Both the position numbers and the translations under genes were made by a program. Positions 9,401 through 17,982 of a stretch of 64,000 bases of DNA are shown piece by piece. Position 1 is the stretch's first letter, and each line of letters opens with the position of its first letter. Where the stretch lies: the NCBI GenBank assembly GCA_016719615.1, contig JADJYQ010000001.1:1772501-1836500 (forward strand). The letters are read 5' to 3'. A model generated the notes under the pieces. The model saw only the letters and a program-made list of their open reading frames with translations, was not told the DNA's origin and searched no databases. The stretch is from Saprospiraceae bacterium (GTDB taxonomy: Bacteria > Bacteroidota > Bacteroidia > Chitinophagales > Saprospiraceae).

Positions 9401-10973
9401 TATCAGAAGTAGCGTAGATAATATCTCCAACATAACCAATTGGACGACAAGCGCCTAAGTGGCCAATTGAAGCTGCTGTATTTGAAGAAATACCACCCGC
9501 GATAAGTCCAGTATTTATTTGCATGAGGCCATTACCAAATGGACGACCGGCATTACATGAACCGAAATTCGGTGAAATCATCTCAAATCGCGTACCTAAT
9601 CCTCCGCCGATAAACAAACCTCTTGTTTCACCTGGTTGTAGAAATAAATTTGAGGTCCTGGATGATCCAACATTTATTACAAAAGTTCCATCACAATTAA
9701 ATATAGTGTCTCTTGATGGGGTTCCGGCTCCTCCCATATATAAAGTATCTCTGGCAGGTGCAGTTACAGGCAAAGCCCGAATACCATCTGCTGCTGTTGT
9801 TCTTTTCATCAAAGTCCATAAAGCTTTTGGTGACACCCCATTACAGCCTTGAGATGCCGGATTATTGTTATATCCAGTCAATCCTAATTCCCAAGGTTGT
9901 CCGATCGCATTTTTAGCATACACTTCAAATATCGCTGCTGTACTTGTAACACCTGCACAACCAGCAGAGAAAGAACTTATAAACCCAATAATAGCAACTT
10001 GTTGAGGTGTATTATTCGTTACATTAAAAATAAAGCCTGAAGGATTAACCGCATCATATCCACAGAAAGTAAATCCGGCATTACAACCCACTGAAGTAGC
10101 CTCATTTACGAAATTATTTGTCGGACAATCATCCATCGCCATAAAAGGAGGTGCATCCCAAGTGGCTTCGCATTCACCGGGACCTAAATTGATAATTACA
10201 GCTTTAGGACAACCTACTATCACTGGAGGAACATTGTCACCTACGGTAAGTGATTGTTTAGCAGTAATTTCTTCACAGGTATATTTATTAATACTGAACC
10301 AATTAATCTCATGAGTGCCCTCTGGAAGACTTACTAGTCCACCGCATTCATTGGTTTGATCATTAATAGCACGAATATTAGACTGGGGAATTGTCAATTC
10401 AATATTGACCCAGTTTTCACCACAAAAAGGATGCTGAAATCTATTGGTCACTAAAGAGTTAGGTAAAGTTCTCCAATGAAGACCTCCCTGAAGCTGCGTA
10501 TTGTAATCGCAAAATGACATCGTACATGTAGCTACTACTGTTTCACAGTCGGCACCACCTACTCGACAGATGATATTTCCATATTCATCAACGAGTACGA
10601 TATCCTCAAAGGGACGGGAACTTAAGTCTCCGACGGCAGTCATTTTGATGGTTACATCTGCACAACCAGCTTCCGGCGCGTCGTTGAAGTTCACCTGCAT
10701 GGAGTCCAGATGCCATTCTCCGGAACCTACTGGAAATTCAATAAATTTGAAATCCACATGCTGATTTACTTTAACAGGTGCCGCATTAGGGTCAGGCCAA
10801 CAACCGCATTCAGGCGCTACTAACTCAGGACATGCCAGTTGTATGGCAGCCAAACAGGCACCAACACCAGCCCCCTGTGGAGGAAAAGCAGCAAATGCGC
10901 AAGAATTGCCTTGTGCGAAAGCCATGTTTAGGCTTGCAATTAATCCAATTAGAAAAAATAGTGTACGTTTCAT
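6348..10973 (-). CDS. N-terminal part of frameshifted giant HYR-domain secreted protein
   Basis: The ATG at 10973 begins a clear Sec signal (MKRTLFFLIGLIASLNMAFAQ). About 1520 of 1541 residues are sensible: a Cys-rich N-terminal region, then HYR domains (DNVPPVIVGCPKAVI, GPGECEATWDAPPF, DDCPTN) and many Cys-containing Ig-like repeats with phrases such as RTWTAEDGYGNRSSC and RTWVVIDWCQYDP. The last roughly 21 residues (NMLQEELLQKFITRWQITR) lie past a frameshift and are out of frame; the true continuation is the 4663-6408 frame. The next minus-strand gene downstream is a paralog of the same architecture, so this looks like a tandem duplication. Inferred function: extracellular adhesin or matrix protein. 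Whether the break is real or an assembly error cannot be told from one sequence, but other breaks in the window favour error. Confidence 0.85.
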   Translation of the reverse strand: MKRTLFFLIGLIASLNMAFAQGNSCAFAAFPPQGAGVGACLAAIQLACPELVAPECGCWPDPNAAPVKVNQHVDFKFIEFPVGSGEWHLDSMQVNFNDAPEAGCADVTIKMTAVGDLSSRPFEDIVLVDEYGNIICRVGGADCETVVATCTMSFCDYNTQLQGGLHWRTLPNSLVTNRFQHPFCGENWVNIELTIPQSNIRAINDQTNECGGLVSLPEGTHEINWFSINKYTCEEITAKQSLTVGDNVPPVIVGCPKAVIINLGPGECEATWDAPPFMAMDDCPTNNFVNEATSVGCNAGFTFCGYDAVNPSGFIFNVTNNTPQQVAIIGFISSFSAGCAGVTSTAAIFEVYAKNAIGQPWELGLTGYNNNPASQGCNGVSPKALWTLMKRTTAADGIRALPVTAPARDTLYMGGAGTPSRDTIFNCDGTFVINVGSSRTSNLFLQPGETRGLFIGGGLGTRFEMISPNFGSCNAGRPFGNGLMQINTGLIAGGISSNTAASIGHLGACRPIGYVGDIIYATSDNMIAVRQTCGRPYGPGCFFPIGCTTLCYEASDAAGNIATCTFDVCVNEYLNTVQHLACQDEIQISLDENCFATVSADEVLAGGPYKCFDDYVVELRDWITNVIIDRQPNVPGVQLGIQDIGREIKITVRDPVTGNSCWGHATVEDKIAPRLTCARDTCITCGTSETSPQFMGTPSVVENCGGFALSYKDNVTQGSCASGNEEIIVRTWTAEDGYGNRSSCIQTITVALATIASVDVPLNFDDLEESSLSCDGKINTTKDYTAHYLSSPYCVDGYLLDSAYWFATGGFLPSPNGDLAGERLPKTLGWNCIDTGLYIGHPSPFPVYWPAHPSWRPTNPVCWGPDEVIQWAGTGFPSGGDCSNMGITFQDIRIELATPGCDAGPIGCFKIIRQWTVLDWCTSEIGGVNQIIKVADKEGPDVLYPDTVIVNMDVWTCTGKWDVPAPWLLDNCSNELHYSVESETGTVLGNDVAGYLILDMEVGIWNAYIIAEDCCGNITKKRVAVNVQDNVPPVAVCDQRTVVSINGNQSPTENFAKVFAEDLDQGSFDNCAPHIFFKAIRMEHLRGTNNGSNANQADNGINCSGINGDDNAILDGNQIYFDDHVKFCCSDVGNRIMVVVRVFDREPGVGPIAPSRMNPGGNLFNRFSDCMVEVEVQDKSIPTVVAPPNIVVSCWFWFDVENLDDPNDATFGRVVNDLSARKKVVTKDLVCYNYCVRNDITGYPGFVPGAPPSNPPAWNRACDYYRVLFDTAHADRKYELTWGFDGTVLGACGTNFSISVNDNRECGQGQLTRTVVARGPNGLSVTATQTIWVVDCDPFYINRTDNCDPDDDITWPGNCTGQATTIVGCGADLSPDNPLLGRPIVENNSDDLCALISIEYYDEIFTIEPQACFKVLRTWVVIDWCQYDPSLDPINGRWEYLQIIKVSDTDKPEITVTMGDCEPAVKNTAENVCYGHISITVDATDNCSPLDWLFYDYKIDINNDGKGQHSGFDYAVGPLTKKNMLQEELLQKFITRWQITR

Positions 10974-11454
10974 GAAATGGGTTATTCGGTATTAAAAATT
11001 CGTCTTTAAATTATTTCGTGCCAAGCACAAACCCGAATTTTCATAACTGCAAAATGCAACGACTGCATTTCCAAATTTGTAGATACAAATCCGCAATTGA
11101 GCTTTAATATTACAATTAACATTATATACAAATCATTGTATACGAATTAATTGCACTCAAATTGAATCTATACTTTTGGAGGTTTGCTTCGTCCACCTTT
11201 CAGTCAAGAATCTTGAGTTCGTGTTATTACACGTCTTTTCAATGAGCAAAAATACACTTATTCTTCTAATTTCCAAACTTTCAATCAAAAATTATTGCTT
11301 GGCTAGCAGTGAATTTACATATTAAATTCTTTACACATGTTATATATAATATCATTTCAGGAATTCAGTTGACTCAGGCAACCTAATTCGCTTCAAAAAC
11401 GTATCTTTATCTAACATTAGACTTAAATCAAGTTAAACTTTAAACCTCCTTGCC
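10974..11454. other. Divergent intergenic region, no gene
   Basis: This 481-nt AT-rich gap separates two divergently transcribed genes for secreted proteins (starts at 10973 minus and 11455 plus), so it must carry both promoters. I see no exact TAnnTTTG box at a convincing distance from either start, no tRNA and no credible small ORF. Confidence 0.6.
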
Positions 11455-14316
11455 ATGATCCAATTTTCCAAAAACTTCATGTTTTTCTGTTTTTTGCTCA
11501 TTTTTCAAAGTATCCAGCTTTTTGGAGCCTGTGAAATCTTTGAATTGCAATTGACAAAATCGGATTGTAATGCTTCGAAAAAGTTCTTTGTTAAAATTAA
11601 TTTTAGATACCAGGATGTAAGCAATTGCTTCACCGTTACCGGAAATGGCATAAATTATGGAAGTTTTGAGTATTCAAAATTACCTATTATCATTGACGGC
11701 CTAGACGGTAACTGTCTTACAGATTATGAATTTGTAGTAAAAGATTGTCACAACAATGATTGTCATGCGGCTTTCCATCTTGGCAAAGTTTGCTGTGAGG
11801 CCAATTGTGAAATTTCAGAACCAATGCTTGACAGAACAAGTTGTGATTCGAATCGTAAATTTTATGCCTTTCTCAATTTTAAATATAAAAACACATCGGC
11901 CTGTTTCAATGTGTTTGTAAATAATCATCTTTCAGGAACGTATAAATACGCTCAATTACCTGTAAAATTAGGCCCTTTCGAAGGGGATTGCCAAACGGCT
12001 CGGTTGTTTCAAATAGTTGACTGTGATAAAGAATTATGCAACACCAAAATAGAAATGGAAAAGGTCTGTTGCGAAACAATTTGTAAAATATCGAATCTAA
12101 AAATTGAAAGAAGTCCATGCGATTCCGATCAAAAATTCTATGCATTCCTAACATTTAATAGTCAAAATACATCAGATAGTTTTTACATTAAAGTCAATGG
12201 AACCAACATGGGTAAATTCAAATATGGAAGCCCAAGTTACAAATTCGGTCCACTAAAAGCAGACTGCCGAACCAAATATGGAATTCTCATCCAGGACCAT
12301 ATTAAACTAGATTGTAAAACAGATACATTATGGGGCCCTGTTTGTTGTGATACCATGGCAGAGCCGTGTAAACTATATGAATTAAATGTTGAAAGATCTC
12401 ATTGCGACAGCAATGGACAGTTTTTTGTACATATCAATTTTCAACATCAATCAACTTCATCCTGTTTTAAAATCAGCGGTAACGGGCATCAATATGGTGA
12501 ATTCAAGTACACTCAATTACCTATCAAACTCGGCCCTTTCAATGGCGATTGCAAAACTGAATACGAATTTGTCATCGCAGATTGTGAAAAACCCGATTGC
12601 AAACTCATTAAGGAATTAGGCAAAATATGTTGTGACTTAGGAACAGAACCCTGCAAATTGTACGAATTGCGTTACGATATTGTAAAATGCAAAGACCCAC
12701 ATTTTTTTACCTTATTTCTCAATTTTAATCATCAAAATACATCTGATTGTTTTAGGGTTAAAATCAACGGAAATCCTCATGGCACCTTTAGCTATAATCA
12801 ATTGCCTGTAAGGATTGATTCGCTTTTGGCAGATTGCCGTACGGAATATAAAATTGTCATTCAGGATTGTAAAGAAACTCCTTGCGCACTTGAAAAAAGT
12901 ATCGGAGCCGTTTGCTGCGATAACATGAATAAAGAATGTAAAATTCGCGATGTACAATTAGAACGTACTGAATGTGATGCAGACAATCAATTTTATGTAT
13001 TTCTAAAAGTCAGCGCAGAAAATACCTCAGAATGTTTCAAAGTCAGAGGAAACGGGCAACTTTACGGTGAATTTAAATATGCGAATTCTCCAATAAAATT
13101 AGGACCATTCAAAGGCGATTGTCAAACGAACTATGAATTTGTCATTATTGATTGTCTCAAAGACGAATGCAAATTTGAAAAACTTCTTGGTAAAGTTTGT
13201 TGTGATCAGAATTGTGAAATCAACAATCTTAAAGTAGAAAGAACACCATGCAATTCTGATAATACCTTTTATGCAGTCCTCAATTTCAATTACACGGGGA
13301 CCTCAGAATGCTTTAAAGTATTGGGCAATGGCAAAAATTATGGCCTCTTCAGATACAGCCAATTGCCTTTAAAAATAGGTCCATTACCTGCCGATTGTAA
13401 CACCCCATATGAATTTGTAGTTTTCGATTGCCATGCAAATGAATGTAAAGCAGATGTGGAACTTGGAAAGGTTTGTTGCGATTCTATCGATCATGAATTA
13501 TTCAATTACGAAATGGCGCGTACAGATTGCGATCCCGATTCTATGTTTAAATTGAATATTAAATTCCAATACAGACATGTCTCAGATTCATTTCACTTAT
13601 ACATTAACGGACATCCTGGTGGCACTTTTGCTTATGCAAAACTTCCAATTACGACAAGTCCTTTAAAAGCAGATTGTCACACCATTTACACGATTAAAAT
13701 TGTAGATCAAAAAGATACTAGTATCAATTTAACAAGATACCTAGAAAGGCCTTGTTGCAAACCCAATATTGAGCCTTGTAAAATATTTGAAGTAAAAGCA
13801 AGTCCTTTAAATTGTACCGGACCAGGTCAATATTCTTTACAACTTGATTTTAAATACAGTGGTGTTACCAATAAATACTTTGAAGTATTTGATGGATCAG
13901 GCCCGATAGGCTTTTATCCATTTGCAAATTTGCCCATTACCATATTCGATTTTAAAAAATCAGGTAGAACTTTTGATTTTGTAAAAATCTGCGAAAATGA
14001 CAATGCACGTTGTTGCTCCGTAATTGAATTCAGGTCAATTGAATGTTTGGAGCCTGGAACTTCTAAGTTTAACATTAAAAATGTACTTATTAATAACAGA
14101 AGCAAATCCATACTCTTGTTTTCTGATACTGAATTTCCAAAAGATCTAGAATTTGAGTTCTTCAATATGGAAGGAAAGAGTATAGAAATCAAGGTTAAAT
14201 CTTTAGGTCTGTATGAGTTGGAATTTCCTTTGGATCAACTAAGTACGGATTTATATTTCATACGCATCAAAAGCAAAGAAGAAAGTAAAGTTTATAAATT
14301 CTTCCATTTGAATTAA
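11455..14316 (+). CDS. Secreted protein of nine Cys-rich tandem repeats with divergent T9SS-like C-terminus
   Basis: 953 residues: an N-terminal hydrophobic signal (residues 8-24, ending FGA), then nine units of about 90-95 residues and a C-terminal beta domain of about 80 residues. Each unit has a recurring plan: Cys at the start, ERT.CDS.N.FY, a strand ending NTS.CFKV, a short NG turn, YG.F.Y.QLPIKLGPF, GDC.T.YEFVI.DC, and a closing LGKVCCD. Most units carry about eight Cys, which suggests disulfide-stabilised extracellular modules. Units 8 and 9 are the most diverged. The tail (SKSILLFSDTEFPKDLEF ... KVYKFFHLN) resembles a type A sorting domain but lacks a clear NPF motif. I do not recognise the repeat as a named family. 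Position beside other giant surface proteins and the signal peptide support an exported structural or adhesive role; this is inference. Confidence 0.85.
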   Translation: MIQFSKNFMFFCFLLIFQSIQLFGACEIFELQLTKSDCNASKKFFVKINFRYQDVSNCFTVTGNGINYGSFEYSKLPIIIDGLDGNCLTDYEFVVKDCHNNDCHAAFHLGKVCCEANCEISEPMLDRTSCDSNRKFYAFLNFKYKNTSACFNVFVNNHLSGTYKYAQLPVKLGPFEGDCQTARLFQIVDCDKELCNTKIEMEKVCCETICKISNLKIERSPCDSDQKFYAFLTFNSQNTSDSFYIKVNGTNMGKFKYGSPSYKFGPLKADCRTKYGILIQDHIKLDCKTDTLWGPVCCDTMAEPCKLYELNVERSHCDSNGQFFVHINFQHQSTSSCFKISGNGHQYGEFKYTQLPIKLGPFNGDCKTEYEFVIADCEKPDCKLIKELGKICCDLGTEPCKLYELRYDIVKCKDPHFFTLFLNFNHQNTSDCFRVKINGNPHGTFSYNQLPVRIDSLLADCRTEYKIVIQDCKETPCALEKSIGAVCCDNMNKECKIRDVQLERTECDADNQFYVFLKVSAENTSECFKVRGNGQLYGEFKYANSPIKLGPFKGDCQTNYEFVIIDCLKDECKFEKLLGKVCCDQNCEINNLKVERTPCNSDNTFYAVLNFNYTGTSECFKVLGNGKNYGLFRYSQLPLKIGPLPADCNTPYEFVVFDCHANECKADVELGKVCCDSIDHELFNYEMARTDCDPDSMFKLNIKFQYRHVSDSFHLYINGHPGGTFAYAKLPITTSPLKADCHTIYTIKIVDQKDTSINLTRYLERPCCKPNIEPCKIFEVKASPLNCTGPGQYSLQLDFKYSGVTNKYFEVFDGSGPIGFYPFANLPITIFDFKKSGRTFDFVKICENDNARCCSVIEFRSIECLEPGTSKFNIKNVLINNRSKSILLFSDTEFPKDLEFEFFNMEGKSIEIKVKSLGLYELEFPLDQLSTDLYFIRIKSKEESKVYKFFHLN
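11530..14045 (+). repeat. Nine-unit coding tandem repeat (about 270-285 bp per unit)
   Basis: The units are visible at protein level, each beginning at a Cys (residues about 26, 118 and so on) and closing with a CC pair. They are too diverged at DNA level to be a recent expansion: units share the Cys and LGPF/GDC/VCCD framework but differ at most other positions. Unit 8 lacks the opening Cys and has Ser for the CF Cys; unit 9 lacks several Cys, so decay is concentrated at the C-terminal end. Confidence 0.8.
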
Positions 14317-14446
14317 AAGCACTTTTAAGGACTGGATTTATTGTTTTGAGCTAGGCTCAATGTCTACTGGAATGAATAAAATACACTCTGAATACAATAA
14401 AGAGGTATTTTAGGTCAATTCGCAATAATTTGAGACCTTTGCGTCC

Positions 14447-15640
14447 ATGTTAAAACTAGCTAAAAGAGTCCAGGAAATGACGGAATCCGCAACTTTGCGG
14501 ATGGCTCAACTTGCCCGTCAACTGGCCAGTGAAGGGCACGATGTAATTAATCTTAGCCTTGGAGAACCTGATTTTGATACTCCAGACTTTATCAAAGAAG
14601 CTGCTATAGAAAGCTTGAAGGCCGGTTATACCAAATACACTCCCGTTGCCGGAACTTTGGATTTGCGAAAAGCCATTAGCAACAAATTTTCAAGAGATAA
14701 TTCAATAAAATACAGCCCTGAAGAAATTATCGTATCAAATGGTGCCAAACAATGTTTTGCCAACCTGTGCTTCGCTACTCTGGAACCTGGAGATGAAGTG
14801 GTCATTCTCTCTCCCTACTGGGTGAGTTATTATGAAATTATCAAACTAACCGGCGCAACCCCAATTTGTGTAGAAAGTGATGTCAGATCCAACTACAAAC
14901 CGCTTCTTGACGACATCAAAAAGGTGATTAACTCAAAAACTAAACTATTTGTATTTTCATCACCTTGTAATCCTACAGGTGCTGTATTCAATGAAGAGGA
15001 ATTGAGAGCATTTGCTTTAGTATTAAATGATTTTCCTAATGTGCTCACTGTATCGGATGAGATTTATGAATTCATTCAATTTGGTACCAAGCACTTCAGC
15101 ATCGCCTCTTTAGATGGAATGAAAGAAAGAAGTGTCACTATTAACGGATTTTCAAAGGGATTTTCAATGACAGGTTGGAGATTGGGGTATATGGGTGGAC
15201 CAAAATATATTATTGATGCTTGTGTAAAAATTCAGGGACAATTCACGTCCGGAGCTGCAAGTTTTAGTCAACAAGCCGCCATTCAAGCGCTTAATTCAGA
15301 TATGAGTTCCGCAAAAATCATGTGTAAAGCTTACGAACTAAGGCGCAACCACTTGATTCAAGAACTTCAGAAAATACCAGAGTTTATCATCAATCAACCT
15401 GATGGAGCATTTTATGTATTACCTGAAGTTAGCAGCCTCCTTGGTAAAAAACACGAACTGGGCATCATTCGTGATACGGAAGATCTTGCAATATATTTAC
15501 TTCAGAAGGCCAAAGTTGCCATTGTAAGTGGAATTGCTTTTGGAGCACCACTTTGCATCCGAATTTCCTATTCTTTATCAGAAATAAAAATCACAGAAGC
15601 AGTAAACAGAATGAGGGATGCAATAGATGACTTGTATTAG
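14447..15640 (+). CDS. Pyridoxal-phosphate aminotransferase, class I (aspartate aminotransferase type)
   Basis: 397 residues, normal length for the AspC/AatA subgroup Ib family. It transfers the amino group between aspartate (or a related amino acid) and 2-oxoglutarate in the cytoplasm. Visible signatures are LSLGEPDFDTP near residue 33, SSPCNPTGAVF for substrate and cofactor binding, SDEIYEFIQF carrying the PLP-pyridine Asp, and the Schiff-base lysine K237 in NGFSKGFSMTGWRLGY. The C-terminal Arg that binds the substrate carboxylate is in CIRISYSLS. The ATG at 14447 is preceded by about 130 nt of non-coding DNA. Substrate range cannot be set from sequence; prephenate or aromatic activity is possible in this subgroup. 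Confidence 0.9.
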   Translation: MLKLAKRVQEMTESATLRMAQLARQLASEGHDVINLSLGEPDFDTPDFIKEAAIESLKAGYTKYTPVAGTLDLRKAISNKFSRDNSIKYSPEEIIVSNGAKQCFANLCFATLEPGDEVVILSPYWVSYYEIIKLTGATPICVESDVRSNYKPLLDDIKKVINSKTKLFVFSSPCNPTGAVFNEEELRAFALVLNDFPNVLTVSDEIYEFIQFGTKHFSIASLDGMKERSVTINGFSKGFSMTGWRLGYMGGPKYIIDACVKIQGQFTSGAASFSQQAAIQALNSDMSSAKIMCKAYELRRNHLIQELQKIPEFIINQPDGAFYVLPEVSSLLGKKHELGIIRDTEDLAIYLLQKAKVAIVSGIAFGAPLCIRISYSLSEIKITEAVNRMRDAIDDLY

Positions 15641-15641
15641 A

Positions 15642-17045
15642 TCAATCTAAAATTTTGAATTTATAACCGTGCATCTCTACTATTCTAGCATACTTATTTT
15701 CAAAATAATCAATTTTATTTTGAGTATGATCTTTTGAGATCGGTTCTAAGTTGAAATGTGTTTGAAAATATTTTGGCTCTTCGATCAAAGGAAATGAAGC
15801 TTTTACAGAATTATATTTATTAATGGTAAATAAAATAAACTTCATAAGGTCATATCCTTCAAAAACGTCGTTTCTCGGCAATTCTCTATATTTTTCGAAG
15901 TACTTTAATTTAAATGATCTCAACGCCGGATGTTCAATATCCAATATATTACTGAGGCAAATTCGCACCGTTAATGAATTGATATAATCCAAAATTTCTG
16001 GTTTAAAATCAAGCCATCTGTAAGTCCCATAGATAATCACATCCCGATCCAATTTTTCTGCTGCCACTCGTCTTAAAAAATGGTAAATATAGTTTTCATC
16101 TTTTGATAAAGTCAATGGCAGTACAAACACTATTGGTCTGTCCTTTAAGAAATATTCTTCAAGCAACATTGGAGATTCAGAGAGTAAATCCTCTTCAGAA
16201 ATAACAATTTCCTTATAATTTGTCCCTGATTCCCGTATAAAATGTTTAGTTCTGGAATCTTCCTTCGTTTTTGAAATAATATATACCTGATCATCTGCAA
16301 AATGCTTGCGGATATGCTCGCCCATAATTTGAAAATGTGTATTTAGGCCAGCTTTAATCTGCAAATAATAGGGATTTTCAGTTGCAATGCTTGAACTGCT
16401 GATCCAAGGACTGATCGCAAGTGATTTATTTTTCTTTGCCCACTCAACCGTATATTTCAGCGATTCGATTTCATACGGACCAATGATACAGTTTGGTTTG
16501 TCGAACTGTACTTGATGTAATACTTCCTCCACTTTTGTCTTACTATGTTCATCTACGACTTCGACATGTAATGGCAGTCCGCCTTGTTTCTCGTATTCCT
16601 GGATAGCCATTTGCATACCTGCATAAAATTGAATAAAACGCAGCGCTTCGTTATTGCTTGAGCTGTCTGTCGATTCAAAAGTAAAAGGAGCGAATAGCAA
16701 CAACTTAAACTTCTTAATATCTTTTGTTTCGAAAGGTCTGGCCACTTCCTGAGCTTCAGGATTTATTGGTTTCTCAACTGGCTGTTCTTTAGGTAGAGGT
16801 ACTTGAGGATCAAGTGGAGGTTTTGGATCAATAGGTTTCGATTCTTTACTAACAATTGTGTCCATTTTAACCGGAGGATTCGCATCTGGTTTTGGCGGTG
16901 CAGGTTTAATTTCCTTATTTGGATTTTTTACAATAACAGCTTTCTTAGTCGAGCTACATCCCCAACTAAACAATAGAATTAAAAATAAATATTTTAAATT
17001 GCTATTCCCATTCAATGGTGGCCGGTGGCTTTGAGCTGATATCAT
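15642..17045 (-). CDS. Lipoprotein with Pro-rich linker and periplasmic-binding-protein-like domain
   Basis: 467 residues from an ATG that overlaps the 3' end of guaA by 44 nt; an in-frame TTG at 17015 (M-NGNSNLKYLFLILLF) would give a more typical lipoprotein signal and may be the real start. A lipobox (FSWGCSS) follows the hydrophobic core. Residues about 40-100 are rich in Pro and Lys and look like a disordered spacer. The rest resembles the type I periplasmic binding fold of amino-acid ABC receptors (LLLFAPFTFES, GMQMAIQEYEKQGG, IGPYEIESLKY), but no transporter genes are adjacent, so a sensing or scaffold role in the periplasm is as likely as transport. The gene is probably co-transcribed with guaA. 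Confidence 0.7.
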   Translation of the reverse strand: MISAQSHRPPLNGNSNLKYLFLILLFSWGCSSTKKAVIVKNPNKEIKPAPPKPDANPPVKMDTIVSKESKPIDPKPPLDPQVPLPKEQPVEKPINPEAQEVARPFETKDIKKFKLLLFAPFTFESTDSSSNNEALRFIQFYAGMQMAIQEYEKQGGLPLHVEVVDEHSKTKVEEVLHQVQFDKPNCIIGPYEIESLKYTVEWAKKNKSLAISPWISSSSIATENPYYLQIKAGLNTHFQIMGEHIRKHFADDQVYIISKTKEDSRTKHFIRESGTNYKEIVISEEDLLSESPMLLEEYFLKDRPIVFVLPLTLSKDENYIYHFLRRVAAEKLDRDVIIYGTYRWLDFKPEILDYINSLTVRICLSNILDIEHPALRSFKLKYFEKYRELPRNDVFEGYDLMKFILFTINKYNSVKASFPLIEEPKYFQTHFNLEPISKDHTQNKIDYFENKYARIVEMHGYKFKILD

Positions 17046-17982
17046 AGACGACTCTGTTGATCCCTTTTACTTGATTGATAATTTCATTTGATATTTTTGC
17101 CAAAACCTGATGCGGTATTTCACTCCATTCTGCAGTCATGCCATCGGTTGAATTAACAGCACGCAAAGCAATGACTTTTTCGTAGGTACGTTCATCGCCC
17201 ATAACCCCTACGGTATGTACGGGTAATAATATTGCACCTGCCTGCCAGATTTTTTCATACAATCCTGCATCTCTTAGGTTTTTTATATAAATATAATCTG
17301 CTTTTTGAAGTAATCTTATATTTTCCTCTGTAATCTCACCTATGATCCTTATGGCTAGACCTGGTCCAGGAAAAGGGTGCCTACCAAGAATAATATTGGG
17401 TAATCCCAATGCTTCACCTACCTGGCGCACTTCATCTTTAAACAGGAGTTTCAAAGGTTCAATGATTTTTAAATGCAAAGTATCCGGCAATCCACCTACG
17501 TTATGATGCGATTTTATGGTAGAAGAAGGTCCAAAAACAGAAACACTTTCTATTCGATCTGGATAAATGGTACCTTGACACAGCCATTTTACGTCGGGAT
17601 AATTGGATGCGGCATTTTGAAAAACATCTATAAATACTTTTCCAATAATTTTCCTTTTTGTCTCTGGATCTGAAATACCATGGAGCTCTTCATAAAACTG
17701 AGTCCGCGCATCAATCCCTTTTACCTCTAGTCCAAGCGTTTCATAGGTTTGCATGACTTGTTCAAATTCACCTAAACGCAACAAACCATTATCAATGAAA
17801 AAGCAATGTAATTGATCTCCAATAGCTTCTTTCATGAGCAAAGCTGCTACAGAGGAATCCACGCCTCCAGATAAAGCCAGTAATACCTGCTCTTTGCCAA
17901 TTTGCTTTCGGATAGATTCAATTTGTTCCGCAATAAAAGAACCCGTCGTCCAATTAGGTTTTAGACGACATATTCTAAGTAA
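17002..17982 (-). CDS. guaA: GMP synthase, C-terminal part (ATP pyrophosphatase and dimerisation domains), frameshifted
   Basis: GMP synthase makes GMP from XMP, ATP and glutamine. This frame holds the linker (RLKPNWTTGSFI), the PP-loop LSGGVDSSVAALL that activates XMP, and the dimerisation domain with GRHPFPGPGLAIRI and the C-terminal PPATIEWE typical of GuaA. The first in-frame ATG (17862) lies after the PP-loop, so a protein starting there would be inactive; coding sense extends up to about 17982. It joins the amidotransferase frame upstream if one base is added to the homopolymer at 17981-17985. The joined product has about 509 residues, normal for GuaA. Because GuaA is the standard route to GMP, an assembly error is the simplest reading. 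Confidence 0.9.
   Translation of the reverse strand, partial: LLRICRLKPNWTTGSFIAEQIESIRKQIGKEQVLLALSGGVDSSVAALLMKEAIGDQLHCFFIDNGLLRLGEFEQVMQTYETLGLEVKGIDARTQFYEELHGISDPETKRKIIGKVFIDVFQNAASNYPDVKWLCQGTIYPDRIESVSVFGPSSTIKSHHNVGGLPDTLHLKIIEPLKLLFKDEVRQVGEALGLPNIILGRHPFPGPGLAIRIIGEITEENIRLLQKADYIYIKNLRDAGLYEKIWQAGAILLPVHTVGVMGDERTYEKVIALRAVNSTDGMTAEWSEIPHQVLAKISNEIINQVKGINRVVYDISSKPPATIEWE

Noticed and set aside
14346..14360. Hairpin TTGAGC-TAG-GCTCAA after the Cys-repeat gene
   Set aside because: The 6-bp stem is not followed by a T tract, so I do not call it a terminator.
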